Source of the DNA: Actinomycetospora sp. TBRC 11914
GTDB lineage: Bacteria > Actinomycetota > Actinomycetes > Mycobacteriales > Pseudonocardiaceae
Reading direction: 5' to 3'
Length of the DNA stretch: 64,000 nt
Assembly (NCBI RefSeq): GCF_012933465.1
Contig: NZ_JABBND010000014.1
Location: 1 to 64,000 of the forward strand
In this document: piece after piece, positions 40,963 to 49,339 of the stretch
Layout: each line of letters begins with the position of its first letter
Numbering within the stretch: the first letter of the stretch is position 1
Notes under the pieces: model-generated
Told to the model about the DNA's origin: nothing
The model's input: only the letters and a program-made list of their open reading frames with translations
Databases searched by the model: none
Translations under genes and position numbers: made by a program

Positions 40963-41652
40963 ATGTCTCGCTACGGTCAGTACTGCCCGATCACCCGCGC
41001 GCTGGAGATCCTCGGGGACCGCTGGACCCTGCTCGTCGTGCGGGACCTGCTCGTCGGGGCGACGCGCTTCAACGAGCTCGCCCGCGGACTGCCCGGCATG
41101 TCCCGCGGCCTGCTCTCCAAACGCCTCGCCCACCTCGAGCGGCACGGGCTCGTCGAGCGCGTCGAGGACGGGTACCGCCCGACCACGGCCGGGGAGGAGC
41201 TGCGCGGCATCGTCTTCGGGCTCGGGGAGTGGGGCGCCCGGTGGGCGTTCGGCGAACCGCGACCGGACGAGCTCGACCCCACGGTGCTGATGTGGTGGAT
41301 CCGCGGCGGCATCGACCCCGCCCCGTTCGGTCGCCCGCGCGTGGTGCTGCACGTGCGCGTGCCCGACGGCCGCCGGACCCGCTACTGGTTCGTGGTCCTG
41401 CCGCACGACGTCTCGCTGTGCTTCACCGACCCGGGCCACGAGCCCGACGTCGTCCTCGACGCGCCGCTGGGCGTGCTCTACCAGTTCTGGCTCGGCCGTC
41501 TCGACCTGCTCGCGGCCGCCCGGGAGGGGCTGGTCAGCCTCACCGGCCGCCGTGCGGTCCTGGAGCGGCTGCCCGAGGCGCTGCGGCTCAGCCCCGTCGC
41601 GTCCTACGTGCGGGAGGCGCGCGACGGTGCCGGTGTGCCGGTCCCGTCCTGA
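40963..41652 (+). CDS. HxlR-family winged-helix regulator with C-terminal SCP2-like domain
   Basis: A 229-residue regulator. CPITRALEILGDRWTLLVVR, FNELARGLPGMSRGLLSKRL and LVERVEDGYRPTTAGEELR make the HxlR DNA-binding domain; the second half (about residues 115-215) resembles the SCP2-like ligand domain often appended to it. I chose the ATG at 40963 (MSRYGQYCPITR) over an ATG 27 bases earlier, which lies in the promoter region. It is divergent from an acyl-CoA dehydrogenase-family gene. The TGA stop lies at the edge of a family B repeat. Confidence 0.85.
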   Translation: MSRYGQYCPITRALEILGDRWTLLVVRDLLVGATRFNELARGLPGMSRGLLSKRLAHLERHGLVERVEDGYRPTTAGEELRGIVFGLGEWGARWAFGEPRPDELDPTVLMWWIRGGIDPAPFGRPRVVLHVRVPDGRRTRYWFVVLPHDVSLCFTDPGHEPDVVLDAPLGVLYQFWLGRLDLLAAAREGLVSLTGRRAVLERLPEALRLSPVASYVREARDGAGVPVPS

Positions 41653-41777
41653 GCGAAGGGCGCCCTCGCTCGGTAGAGCCGTCGGTGGGCGCCCCATGCC
41701 GGAACGGCGCGCCCCGCCCCGGAACGAGCGAGGGGCACCATCGCTCGAGTAGATCGACCGATGGTGCCCCTCGCTCG
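41651..41777. repeat. Family B palindromic repeats at an HxlR/MftD convergent junction
   Basis: Unit GAGCGAAGGGCGCCCTCGCTC at 41651-41671 (described as GAGCGA, AGGGCGCCC, TCGCTC) touches the HxlR stop. Then a 19-bp perfect inverted repeat (CGAGCGAGGGGCACCATCG at 41725-41743 with its complement at 41759-41777) encloses a 15-base loop. The unit is the same as the one inserted in CobT. A short GGGACC run follows. Confidence 0.85.
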
Positions 41778-41803
41778 GGACCGGGACCGGGACCGGGACC
41801 GGG

Positions 41804-42985
41804 TCAGGCGACCCCGGCCTGCCGCGTGAAGCCGGCCGGGATGAGCAGGTCCTCCGGCGCGAGGTCCTGGACCGAGCCCTTGCCCAGCCCGAGCAGCCCG
41901 GAGTCGACGCCGGCGCGCAGGATGTCCAGGACGTTGCCCACGCCCTCCTCGCCGGCCGCGGCCAGGCCCCACAGGTAGGCGCGGCCGATCGCGACGGCCT
42001 TCGCGCCGAGCGCGAGCGCCTTGACCACGTCCGAGCCGCGCCGGATCCCGCCGTCCATGATCACCTCGACGTCGCGGCCGACCGCCTCGACGATCCCGGG
42101 CAGCACCCGGATCGGGGCCGGGGTGGAGTCGAGGTTGTTGCCGCCGTGGTTGGAGACCTGGATGGCGGTGGCGCCGGCGTCCACGGCGCGCTTGGCATCG
42201 TCGACGCGGGTGATGCCCTTGACGCAGAACGGGGAGTCCGTCCCCCACTGCTCGCGCAGCCACGCGACGTCGGCCCACGACGGCGGCTCGGTGAACATCC
42301 ACTGCCCGTAGGCGCCGAAGAAGGTGGGCGGCTCGGTGCCGTCCACCGGGATGTTCGGCACCGTCAGGTCCGGGATCTTCCCGCTGCGCAGGAACTCCAG
42401 GCCCCAGCGCGGCCGGGAGACGCCCTCGGGGACGTACTTCAGGATCGTCTTCCAGTCCATCTTCTCCGGGATCGACGGGCTGCCCCAGTCGCGGCCGTGG
42501 GAGAACGACCAGTCCAGGGTGACGATCAGGCCCTTCGCGCCGGCCCGCTTGGCGCGCTCGGCCCGCGCGGCCAGGGTCTCCCGGTCGCCCACCCAGTACA
42601 TCTGGAAGAACGTCTGGTCGTTCGCCGCGCACACGTCCTCGATCGAGCGGCTCGCGAACGACGACAGGCCCATCGCGGTGCCGCGCGAGGCGGCGGCCCG
42701 CGCGACCGCGACCTCGCCCTCGGGGTTGACCGCCTGCACCCCGGTCGGCGAGATCATCACGGGCATCGAGATCTCCTGGCCCATGATCGTCGTCGCCAGG
42801 GACCGCTCGTGGGGCAGATCCGCGACGTGCGGGGCGAACCCGAGCTCGCGGAACGCGCCGGTGTTGTCGTCGAGGGTCACCCCGGCCTCGCTGCCGGCCA
42901 CCAGCGCGCCGTACACCGACTTCGGCAACCGCCGCTTCGCGCGACGCTGGGCCTCCGCCACCGACTCGAACCACTGTCCTGCCAT
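41804..42985 (-). CDS. MftD-like FMN-dependent alpha-hydroxy-acid dehydrogenase family enzyme
   Basis: A 393-residue TIM-barrel flavoprotein. WFESVAEAQRRAKRRLPKSV, GLSSFASRSIEDV, LDWSFSHGRDWGSP and VSNHGGNNLDSTPAPIR closely follow MftD, which converts the tailored MftA tail into pre-mycofactocin. Catalytic His/Arg positions of the lactate-oxidase family (SNHGG, DGGIRRGSD) are present. No mftA, mftB, mftC, mftE or mftF is in the window, so it is either an orphan mftD or a paralogue acting on a small hydroxy acid. The ATG is at 42985. The gene stands alone between a repeat and a divergent sigma-factor gene. Confidence 0.82.
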   Translation of the reverse strand: MAGQWFESVAEAQRRAKRRLPKSVYGALVAGSEAGVTLDDNTGAFRELGFAPHVADLPHERSLATTIMGQEISMPVMISPTGVQAVNPEGEVAVARAAASRGTAMGLSSFASRSIEDVCAANDQTFFQMYWVGDRETLAARAERAKRAGAKGLIVTLDWSFSHGRDWGSPSIPEKMDWKTILKYVPEGVSRPRWGLEFLRSGKIPDLTVPNIPVDGTEPPTFFGAYGQWMFTEPPSWADVAWLREQWGTDSPFCVKGITRVDDAKRAVDAGATAIQVSNHGGNNLDSTPAPIRVLPGIVEAVGRDVEVIMDGGIRRGSDVVKALALGAKAVAIGRAYLWGLAAAGEEGVGNVLDILRAGVDSGLLGLGKGSVQDLAPEDLLIPAGFTRQAGVA

Positions 42986-43243
42986 GGGAGCGCTCCGCCC
43001 CTTCCTCGTCGGCGATGGATCGGGCCCGGACCTGCGACGCGCGCCGGCGCCGCGGTGACCCCTGTCGCAGCACCCTAGATGGGCCAGGTCACCCCCGCCC
43101 CCGCGTGAGCGGGCGGCCCCGTCCTCTCCGGGCGGAGGGGGCAGATCGGACGTCCGGACGGTCGAACCGGCCGCGCCCCGCGCCACGAAGGCCTGCACGT
43201 CTCCGCCGCGACCACCCGCGACGGGGAGAGGAGACCACGGACC

Positions 43244-43930
43244 ATGACCCCGCCGACCACCCCACGGACCGCGCCCCCGCGGCCCGCCGACGCGCCGGTG
43301 GCGCCGGACTCCGGGGCACCGGCCGGGGCGGCCCCGGACGCCGACGTCACCGACGCCGAGCTCGTGGCCCGGCTCGTGGGTCGCGACGCGGCGGCGCTGG
43401 ACGGTCTCTACTCGCGCCACGGCCGGGCCGCCTTCTCCCTGGCCCGCCGGATCTGCGCCGACGAGGGCCTCGCCGAGGACGTCGTGCAGGAGGTGTTCCT
43501 CGTGCTGTGGCGCGACCCGGGCCGCTACGACCGCACCCGGGGCACCGTCGTGAGCTGGCTGCTCACCCTCACCCACCACAAGGCCGTCGACGCGGTCCGC
43601 CGCGAGGCCACCCGCCGTCGTCACCACGTGCCCACCGAGGAGCCCGACGCGGCCCTCACCGCCGTGCAGCCCTCCGCCGACCGGGCGGCCCTCGGCTCGG
43701 TGATCGCCGAGCACGTCCGCGCGGCGCTGCACCACCTGCCCAGCGAGCAGCGCCAGGCGCTCGGGCTGGCGTACTACGGCGGCTACACGCAGCGCGAGGT
43801 CGCGTCGATCACCGGGGTGCCGATCGGCACGGTGAAGTCGCGGATGTTCACCGGCGTCGCGAAGCTGCGCGTCCTCCTCGCCCCGGTGCTCGGCACCTCC
43901 GGGCTCGAGCTGCTGGGCGACACGTGGTGA
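43244..43930 (+). CDS. ECF-type RNA polymerase sigma factor
   Basis: A 228-residue sigma factor. It has a Pro/Ala-rich 35-residue leader, region 2 (GLAEDVVQEVFLVLWRDPGRY), and region 4 (LPSEQRQALGLAYYGGYTQR, then EVASITGVPIGTVKSRMF). This matches the SigK-like ECF group, which is normally paired with an RskA-type membrane anti-sigma factor, as here. The ATG follows a GGAGAGGAG site. The next gene starts within its stop (GTGA). The preceding 257 bp (42986-43243) hold no other gene and must contain its promoter. Confidence 0.9.
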   Translation: MTPPTTPRTAPPRPADAPVAPDSGAPAGAAPDADVTDAELVARLVGRDAAALDGLYSRHGRAAFSLARRICADEGLAEDVVQEVFLVLWRDPGRYDRTRGTVVSWLLTLTHHKAVDAVRREATRRRHHVPTEEPDAALTAVQPSADRAALGSVIAEHVRAALHHLPSEQRQALGLAYYGGYTQREVASITGVPIGTVKSRMFTGVAKLRVLLAPVLGTSGLELLGDTW

Positions 43931-44784
43931 GCGCGCCGCACGAGGGGCCGGCGGAGCTGGCCGCCGAGGTCGTGGGCCGGGCCCTGCGCGCGCTCGAGCC
44001 CGACGAGGAGGGCCGCGTCGCCGAGCACCTGCGCGACTGCGCGGCCTGCCGGGCGCTCCTGGCCGAGACCCACGAGACCATGGCCGCGCTGGCGCACGCG
44101 CTGCCGCCGGTGGAGCCGCCCCCGGCGCTGCGCGCCCGGATCCTCACCGCCGCGGCGGCCGAGCCGGACCCGCCGGCGGACCGCCGCACCGATCCCCGGA
44201 CGCCGACGCCGAGCCCCGTCCCGCTCGACGAGGCCCCGCCGCCGACGCCGACCGCCCCGACCCCGGTCCCCTCCGACACACCGCCGCTCCTGCCCCGCCG
44301 GCGCGCCGCGGCCGTGCTGGCACTGGCGGCGGTCGTCGCCGCGATCGTGGTGTTCGCCGCGCGCGGCGCGGTCTCGCCCGGTCCCGCCGACCCCCGCGAG
44401 GCCGTGGCCCAGCGGGCCCAGCAGGTCGTGGCGAGCGCCGAGGCCCGGGACCCGTCGGTGCGCACGGCCTCCCTCATCGAGCCGGACAGCGGCACCGTCG
44501 CCGCGGTCGTCCTCGACGACGGGACCGGTCCGCGGGTGGTGCCCCTGGCGATGCCGGCGATCGGCAGCGGCCGCAGCTTCGTGCTCTGGCGGGTCGCCGG
44601 GAACGCCGCGACGGCCGTCGGCACCATGGACGCGAGCGGGAGCCTCACCCCGACGACGACGGGTCCTCCGACGACGGCGCCCGGGGCGCCGCAGGTCCGG
44701 CGCGCCTACGCGCTGTCGGCCGAGCCGGTGGGCACGGTGCCGACCCGCCCGTCCTCGGTGGTCGCGAGCGGGCCGCTGGTCTGA
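43927..44784 (+). CDS. Anti-sigma factor with zinc-binding N-domain and RskA-type C-domain
   Basis: A 285-residue single-pass membrane protein. H-x3-C-x2-C in HLRDCAACRALL near residue 40 is the zinc-associated anti-sigma motif. A Pro-rich linker, one membrane segment (AVLALAAVVAAIVVFAARG, about 135-153) and an extracytoplasmic RskA-like domain follow (VPLAMPAIGSGRSFVLWRV). It should hold the upstream ECF sigma factor inactive until the outer domain is cleaved or changed. The GTG start overlaps the sigma-factor stop. The following 299 bp (44785-45083) contain no recognisable gene. Confidence 0.88.
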   Translation: MSAPHEGPAELAAEVVGRALRALEPDEEGRVAEHLRDCAACRALLAETHETMAALAHALPPVEPPPALRARILTAAAAEPDPPADRRTDPRTPTPSPVPLDEAPPPTPTAPTPVPSDTPPLLPRRRAAAVLALAAVVAAIVVFAARGAVSPGPADPREAVAQRAQQVVASAEARDPSVRTASLIEPDSGTVAAVVLDDGTGPRVVPLAMPAIGSGRSFVLWRVAGNAATAVGTMDASGSLTPTTTGPPTTAPGAPQVRRAYALSAEPVGTVPTRPSSVVASGPLV

Positions 44785-45083
44785 GCGGGTCGGCCGGGCG
44801 ACCGGCCCGCCTCGGTCGTCCGGCGGTGCCGGGTGCCCTGCGGGTGGACGAGGCCCGCGGCAGCACGGCGGGCCAGCCGCTCGTCGCGTCCCGGCGGTGT
44901 CCGGCCGCAGCGGCGCCGTGGCGTGCGCGCCGGTTCACGGACGCTGTCGGCGGGTCTGGCTACCGTGGTCGTCGTCGGGTGGAGCCCGCGGCGCCGAGGC
45001 CCGCGACACCCCCCGACGCGACGAACGGCTGACCGCCGCGCCGGACCGGGCCGGCGCGGGCCGACGGAAGGAGGCGCGCGCCG

Positions 45084-46913
45084 ATGCCGACCGCACCTCT
45101 GCCCGCGCCCGACGCGGTCGCCCACGTCCCGGGCCCGCGCGGCCGTGCCCGCCCGATGCTCGCCTCGCCGGGGGAGCTGCCGCGGGGCGCCGGCTGGGCG
45201 TTCGAGTTCGTGTGGTCGGGCCTGCGCTGCCTGGCCCACTCGAGCGGCGGTGAGCTCCGCCTGCTCGACGCCGAGGGGCACGACGTCACGGCCGCGTTCC
45301 CCGAGCTCGCGATGCCCGCGGCGCCCGGGGTGGTGCTCGACGGGGTGGTGGTCGCGCTCGACGCCGTCCGCCGGCCCAGCCCCGCCCGGCTGCGCCGGCG
45401 CCGCCGGGTCGACACGCCCTCCCGCGCGCTGGTCGAGAGCACCCCGGTCTCGTTCTACGTGTTCGACGTCCTCGAGGTCGCCGGCCGCTCCACGGCGCGG
45501 ATGACCTACCGCGAGCGCCGCGAGCTGCTCGGCGAGATCGACCTGTCCGGGGGCCGCCGCCTGGTCGTGCCGCCGATGTTCACCGGGGTGCCGGCCGACG
45601 AGGTCGTGCGCACCGCCCGGAACTACGGCCTCGAGGGGGTCGTCGCCAAGCGCCTCGAGTCCACCTACCAGGGCGGCCGGCGCTCCCGGAGCTGGATCTC
45701 GGCGGTGATCACCCGCCCGCAGAACGTGGTGGTCGGGGGATGGCTCCCGCCGCGCGGCGGGGGACCGGGGGTCGGCTCGCTGCTGCTCGGCGTGCCGAGC
45801 GAGGGGACGCTGCGCTACGTCGGCCGCGTCAGCACCGGGGTCACCGCCGCGGCGCGGCGGGAGATCCTCGACGCCGCCCGCCACCTCCGGGCCCCGGTCA
45901 GCCCGTTCGACGCCCCGCTGCCCGCCGACGCGCAGGGTGCCGCGCACTGGCTCGCGCCGCGCCTGGTGGGCCAGGTCGAGCACCGGCGGTGGACGCCGAC
46001 CGGGCTGCTCGGCCGCCCGGTGTGGCGCGGACTGCGGGCCGGCACCCACCCGGCCACCGTCCAGGCGCCCGTCCTCGCGGCGCCGGTCGTCGCGTCGGAC
46101 CTCGCGCTCGACGACCTGGAGACCGTCGAGCGTCCCCGGGCCCGCGTCACGGGGCACCCCCGGGGCATGACGGGGCCGGGGGGCACGCCGGACGTGGCGG
46201 TGCCGCGCGTGGCCGAGGGGGTCCTCGGCCCGCCGACCACCCCGATCACCGCCCCGCCGGTCGAGGTGTCGCTGCCCGACGCCGAGGTCGAGGCCGCGCT
46301 GCGCTCGCGGTTCTCCGCGCACTTCGTGCACAACGCGCTGACCGCGATCGCCACCTACGTGCGGGTCGACCCGTCCCGCGCGCGGGAGCTCCTCACCGAG
46401 TTCGCCGACTTCACGCGCTACTCGTTCCGCGACGGCGACGCGGGCACCACGGTCGCGGAGGAGCTGGGCAACGCCCGGCGCTACCTCACCCTCGAGCAGG
46501 CCCGGTTCGGGTCGCGGCTGGCCGTCGAGGTGTCCGTCGCGCCCGAGGTCGAGCACGTCGTGCTGCCGCCGTTCGTGGTCTCGCCGCTGGTGGAGAACGC
46601 GGTGCGGCACGGCATCGAGCCGACGCCCGAGGGCGGGACGGTGCACGTCACGGCCACCGGCGTGGGCTCCGACTGCGTGATCACCGTGTCCGACGACGGC
46701 GCCGGGATGGGCCCGGAGGCCTCGCGGGCGGTCTCCCAGGTCGACGCGCGCCACGGCGGCATCCACGAGGTCACCCGCCGGCTGCACGCGGCCTTCGGCA
46801 CCTCGTGCGACCTGCACGTCGACTCCCGGCCGGGCAGCGGGACCTCGGTGCGGCTCCGGGTCCCCGCGCGCCACCGCGACGAGCCCGCGCCGAGCCGGTT
46901 GCTGGTCAGCTGA
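45084..46913 (+). CDS. Fusion of a degenerate DNA-ligase domain plus OB-fold to a LytS-type histidine kinase
   Basis: A 609-residue soluble protein in one unbroken frame. Residues 25-215 resemble the LigC/LigD adenylation domain: motif I reads FEFVWSGLR, with Val43 at the lysine position; motif III reads LDGVVVALD, with Val88 replacing Glu; motif IIIa FYVFDVLEVAGR and motif IV LEGVVAKR (184-190) are kept; motif V (WISAVITRP) lacks its lysines. Residues 220-320 are a well-conserved OB-fold (LRYVGRVSTG, WRGLRAG). After a linker, residues 400-605 are a LytS-type kinase: H-box SAHFVHNALTAIA (His413), N-box ENAVRHGIEP, G-box DDGAGMG. No membrane segment. No response regulator is adjacent. Confidence 0.85.
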   Translation: MPTAPLPAPDAVAHVPGPRGRARPMLASPGELPRGAGWAFEFVWSGLRCLAHSSGGELRLLDAEGHDVTAAFPELAMPAAPGVVLDGVVVALDAVRRPSPARLRRRRRVDTPSRALVESTPVSFYVFDVLEVAGRSTARMTYRERRELLGEIDLSGGRRLVVPPMFTGVPADEVVRTARNYGLEGVVAKRLESTYQGGRRSRSWISAVITRPQNVVVGGWLPPRGGGPGVGSLLLGVPSEGTLRYVGRVSTGVTAAARREILDAARHLRAPVSPFDAPLPADAQGAAHWLAPRLVGQVEHRRWTPTGLLGRPVWRGLRAGTHPATVQAPVLAAPVVASDLALDDLETVERPRARVTGHPRGMTGPGGTPDVAVPRVAEGVLGPPTTPITAPPVEVSLPDAEVEAALRSRFSAHFVHNALTAIATYVRVDPSRARELLTEFADFTRYSFRDGDAGTTVAEELGNARRYLTLEQARFGSRLAVEVSVAPEVEHVVLPPFVVSPLVENAVRHGIEPTPEGGTVHVTATGVGSDCVITVSDDGAGMGPEASRAVSQVDARHGGIHEVTRRLHAAFGTSCDLHVDSRPGSGTSVRLRVPARHRDEPAPSRLLVS

Positions 46914-46961
46914 CCCGCCGGGCGTCCTCCGGCCCACCGGGCCGGAGGAGCGCCCCGGCGC

Positions 46962-47243
46962 TCACTCGTCCGACTGCGCGCACCCGCCGTGGCCCGGGTC
47001 GCCGCCGAGGATCCCGGACAGGATCGGGACCTCGAGCCCGCAGGCCTGCACGGGGAGCAGGGTCGTGTGGTTGAGGATGCCGACGTCGCCGTGGTGGTCG
47101 TCGGAGTCCTGGCCGTCGGCGCGGGTGTGCGCCGAGGCCATCGGTGCCACGGCGGTCAGCGCGGCCGCCGAGAGCGCGAGGGCGGCGACGGGGGTGGCGG
47201 CGCGGCGACCGGACCACTGGCGCGGGGCGCGGTGCTTGGACAC
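46962..47243 (-). CDS. Small secreted chaplin-like protein
   Basis: A 93-residue protein with a signal peptide (cleavage probably after PMASA). The mature part of about 55 residues is His/Asp-rich, then GDVGILNHTTLLPVQACG and two cysteines 19 apart (QACGLEV, GGCAQ). The G...N...PVQ-CG...C order resembles a chaplin domain, the amphipathic surface proteins of filamentous actinobacteria, but the match is partial. The GTG start at 47243 has a GGGAGGA site. It converges on the kinase fusion gene. Confidence 0.7.
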   Translation of the reverse strand: MSKHRAPRQWSGRRAATPVAALALSAAALTAVAPMASAHTRADGQDSDDHHGDVGILNHTTLLPVQACGLEVPILSGILGGDPGHGGCAQSDE

Positions 47244-47498
47244 GGAGTTCCTCCCGGATGATCGGACCAGTGAGATCGACCGTTCGTCGCAGCAGCGATG
47301 CGACGAGCGGTGCAGGCGGAGCGTGCGCCCGCGGTGACGGGTGGGGCCACTGGGACGACTGATCACGCCCGGAAAAGGTGGTCCCGCTCGCGCCGGGTCA
47401 GGCGGTGAGGTACAAGGGCCGAACGGTCGCTCTGGTGCGACGAGCGGTTGAACGGACCGGGGCCGGCACGGGATCGGGCCGGCGGCGAGGATGGGGAC

Positions 47499-48290
47499 GT
47501 GCGCGTCCTCGCGGTCGACTGGTCGGGCGACGCCCGGGACGCGCGCCGCCGCATCCGGGTCGCCGAGGCGCGCCCGGGGCGGCTGCGCTCCGTCCGCGGC
47601 GGGCTCGACCGCGACGGCGTCGGGGACCTCCTGCTCGCGCTGCGGCAGGGGCCCACGCCCGCCGCCGTCGGGCTGGACTTCTCCTTCGGGCTCCCCGGGT
47701 GGTTCGCGCGGGCGCACGGCGCCGGCGACCTGCCGGGGACGTGGGCACTCGCGGCGGCCGACGGCGAGCGCTGGCTGCGGGAGTGTCCGCCACCGTTCTG
47801 GGGCCGCCCCGGTACCCGCCGGCCCGCCGACGACCCGGCCCGCCCGCTCCTGCGCCGCACCGAGCAGGAGGCGGGGGCGCAGGGCCTGCACCCGCTCTCG
47901 ACGTTCCAGGTGGGCGGGGCCGGCGCGGTCGGGACCGGATCGGTCCGGGGGATGGCGCTGCTCGCGCGGTGGCGGGCGGCCGGGATCGGGGTGTGGCCGC
48001 TCGACCCGGCCCCGGGGCCGGAGGGGGTGCTCGTCGTCGAGGTGTACCCGCGGGCGATGACCGGGCCGGTGGTGAAGTCCTCGGGCGCGGCGCGGGCGGC
48101 CCACGTCGCCGCCGACCCCCGCATCCCGGTGGAGCTGCGCGACGACGTGGCCGCCACCGAGGACGCCTTCGACGCCGCCCTGGCCGCGCTCGGGATGGCC
48201 GAGCACGTCGACGGGCCGGCGTCCCTGGGCGCGTCGGCCGACCCGACGGACCGGCTCGAGGGCCGGATGTGGCTGCCGCCTAGAGGGTGA
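47499..48290 (+). CDS. DUF429 protein (RNase H-like fold), function unknown
   Basis: A 263-residue protein starting RVLAVDWSGDARDA, where the DWSG motif marks the DUF429 family. Further conserved stretches are VGLDFSFGLPGWFAR, HPLSTFQVGGAGAVG and VEVYPRAMTGPVVKS. The acidic residues suggest a nuclease-like fold, but no activity is established. The GTG at 47499 is the start; the upstream 255 bp (47244-47498) carry no gene and share a TGCGACGAGCGG motif twice. Its last 11 bases overlap the convergent oxidoreductase gene. Confidence 0.78.
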   Translation: MRVLAVDWSGDARDARRRIRVAEARPGRLRSVRGGLDRDGVGDLLLALRQGPTPAAVGLDFSFGLPGWFARAHGAGDLPGTWALAAADGERWLRECPPPFWGRPGTRRPADDPARPLLRRTEQEAGAQGLHPLSTFQVGGAGAVGTGSVRGMALLARWRAAGIGVWPLDPAPGPEGVLVVEVYPRAMTGPVVKSSGAARAAHVAADPRIPVELRDDVAATEDAFDAALAALGMAEHVDGPASLGASADPTDRLEGRMWLPPRG

Positions 48291-49284
48291 GCGCGGCCTC
48301 GGAGAACGTCAGGCCCATCTGGTCGCCGGCCTCGGCCAGGATCCCCTGGACGGCCAGCGTGTCGTCGAGCGGCATGACGGCCGACTCGGTGCGGCCGGCC
48401 CGCAGGCAGGCGTTGACCTCGTCGATCTCGTGGGAGTAGCCGGCGCCGCGGGGCGGCAGCTCGATCGTCTCGCCGGGGTCGTCGGGGGAGCGGTGCACCA
48501 CGATCGTCGTGGGGTGGTGGAAGCGGGGCAGCACGTCGATCCACCCCGTGGTTCCGAAGATGCGCGCCTGCCCGGGCGACGGGCTGTGGAACGAGGTCTG
48601 GGCCGTGGCGAAGCGGCCGTCGTCCCACGCCAGCAGCAGCGCGTTCTCGGCGTCGACCCCGGTGGTCTCCTTCGAGGCCACGGCGTGGACCGCCGACGGG
48701 GTCCCGCCGAGGACCATCTGCGCGAACGACACCGGGTACACCGTCAGGTCGAGCAGCGCCCCGCCGCCGAGCTCGGGGGCGAAGAGCCGGTCGGAGGGGT
48801 CCACCTCGCGGACGGTCCCCAGGTCGGCCTGCACCGAGCGGACCTCGCCGATCTCCCCGGCCTCCCAGACCTCACGGGCCCGCACGATCGCGGGCTGGAA
48901 GCGGGTCCACATGGCCTCCATGGCGAAGACGCCGTGACGGCGGGCGGTGTCGACGACGCGCCAGGCCCCCGCCAGCGTCGCGGTGAAGGTCTTCTCCACC
49001 AGCACCGCCTTGCCCGCCTCGAGCGCCGCGACGGCGAGGTCGGCGTGCTGCGGGTGGGGCGTGGCGATGTAGACGACGTCGACGGCGTCGTCGTCGAGCA
49101 GCGCGCGGTACGAGCCGTGGGCGCGGGTCTCGCCGGTGCCGTGCTCGGCCGCGAACGCCTCGGCCCGCTCGGCCGAGCGGGACCCGACGGCGGCCAGCTC
49201 CGTGCCCTCGCTGCGGACCAGGTCGGCGGCGACGTTCGCGGCGATGCGTCCCGGCCCGGCGATCCCCCAGCGGATGGTCTGCAC
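48280..49284 (-). CDS. Gfo/Idh/MocA-family NAD(P)-dependent oxidoreductase
   Basis: A 334-residue protein. The Rossmann domain opens IRWGIAGPGRIAANVAADL, and VYIATPHPQHADLAVAALE leads into VLVEKTFTATL, which carries the lysine of the usual E-K-P motif. The C-terminal alpha/beta domain follows (FAPELGGGALLDLTVYPVS). The likely substrate is a sugar or cyclitol. I chose the GTG at 49284 because GGAAGG stands nine bases upstream; a GTG at 49293 is too close to that site. Confidence 0.88.
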   Translation of the reverse strand: MQTIRWGIAGPGRIAANVAADLVRSEGTELAAVGSRSAERAEAFAAEHGTGETRAHGSYRALLDDDAVDVVYIATPHPQHADLAVAALEAGKAVLVEKTFTATLAGAWRVVDTARRHGVFAMEAMWTRFQPAIVRAREVWEAGEIGEVRSVQADLGTVREVDPSDRLFAPELGGGALLDLTVYPVSFAQMVLGGTPSAVHAVASKETTGVDAENALLLAWDDGRFATAQTSFHSPSPGQARIFGTTGWIDVLPRFHHPTTIVVHRSPDDPGETIELPPRGAGYSHEIDEVNACLRAGRTESAVMPLDDTLAVQGILAEAGDQMGLTFSEAALTL

Positions 49285-49339
49285 GGCGCTCACCCTTCCA
49301 CGGGGCCGGCCGGGCCCGACGGCGAGGCTCCGGCCGCGA

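Noticed and set aside
43927-46913. Anti-sigma gene and ligase-kinase fusion as one operon
   Set aside because: A 299-bp gap without coupling lies between them; co-transcription cannot be shown from sequence.
47244-47498. Possible riboswitch upstream of the chaplin-like gene
   Set aside because: Repeated TGCGACGAGCGG motifs and weak stems are present, but none of the conserved cores of known riboswitch classes.
46962-48206. 414-codon minus-strand frame over the chaplin-like gene
   Set aside because: Only the last 93 codons have a signal peptide and ribosome binding site; the rest is antisense to the DUF429 gene.
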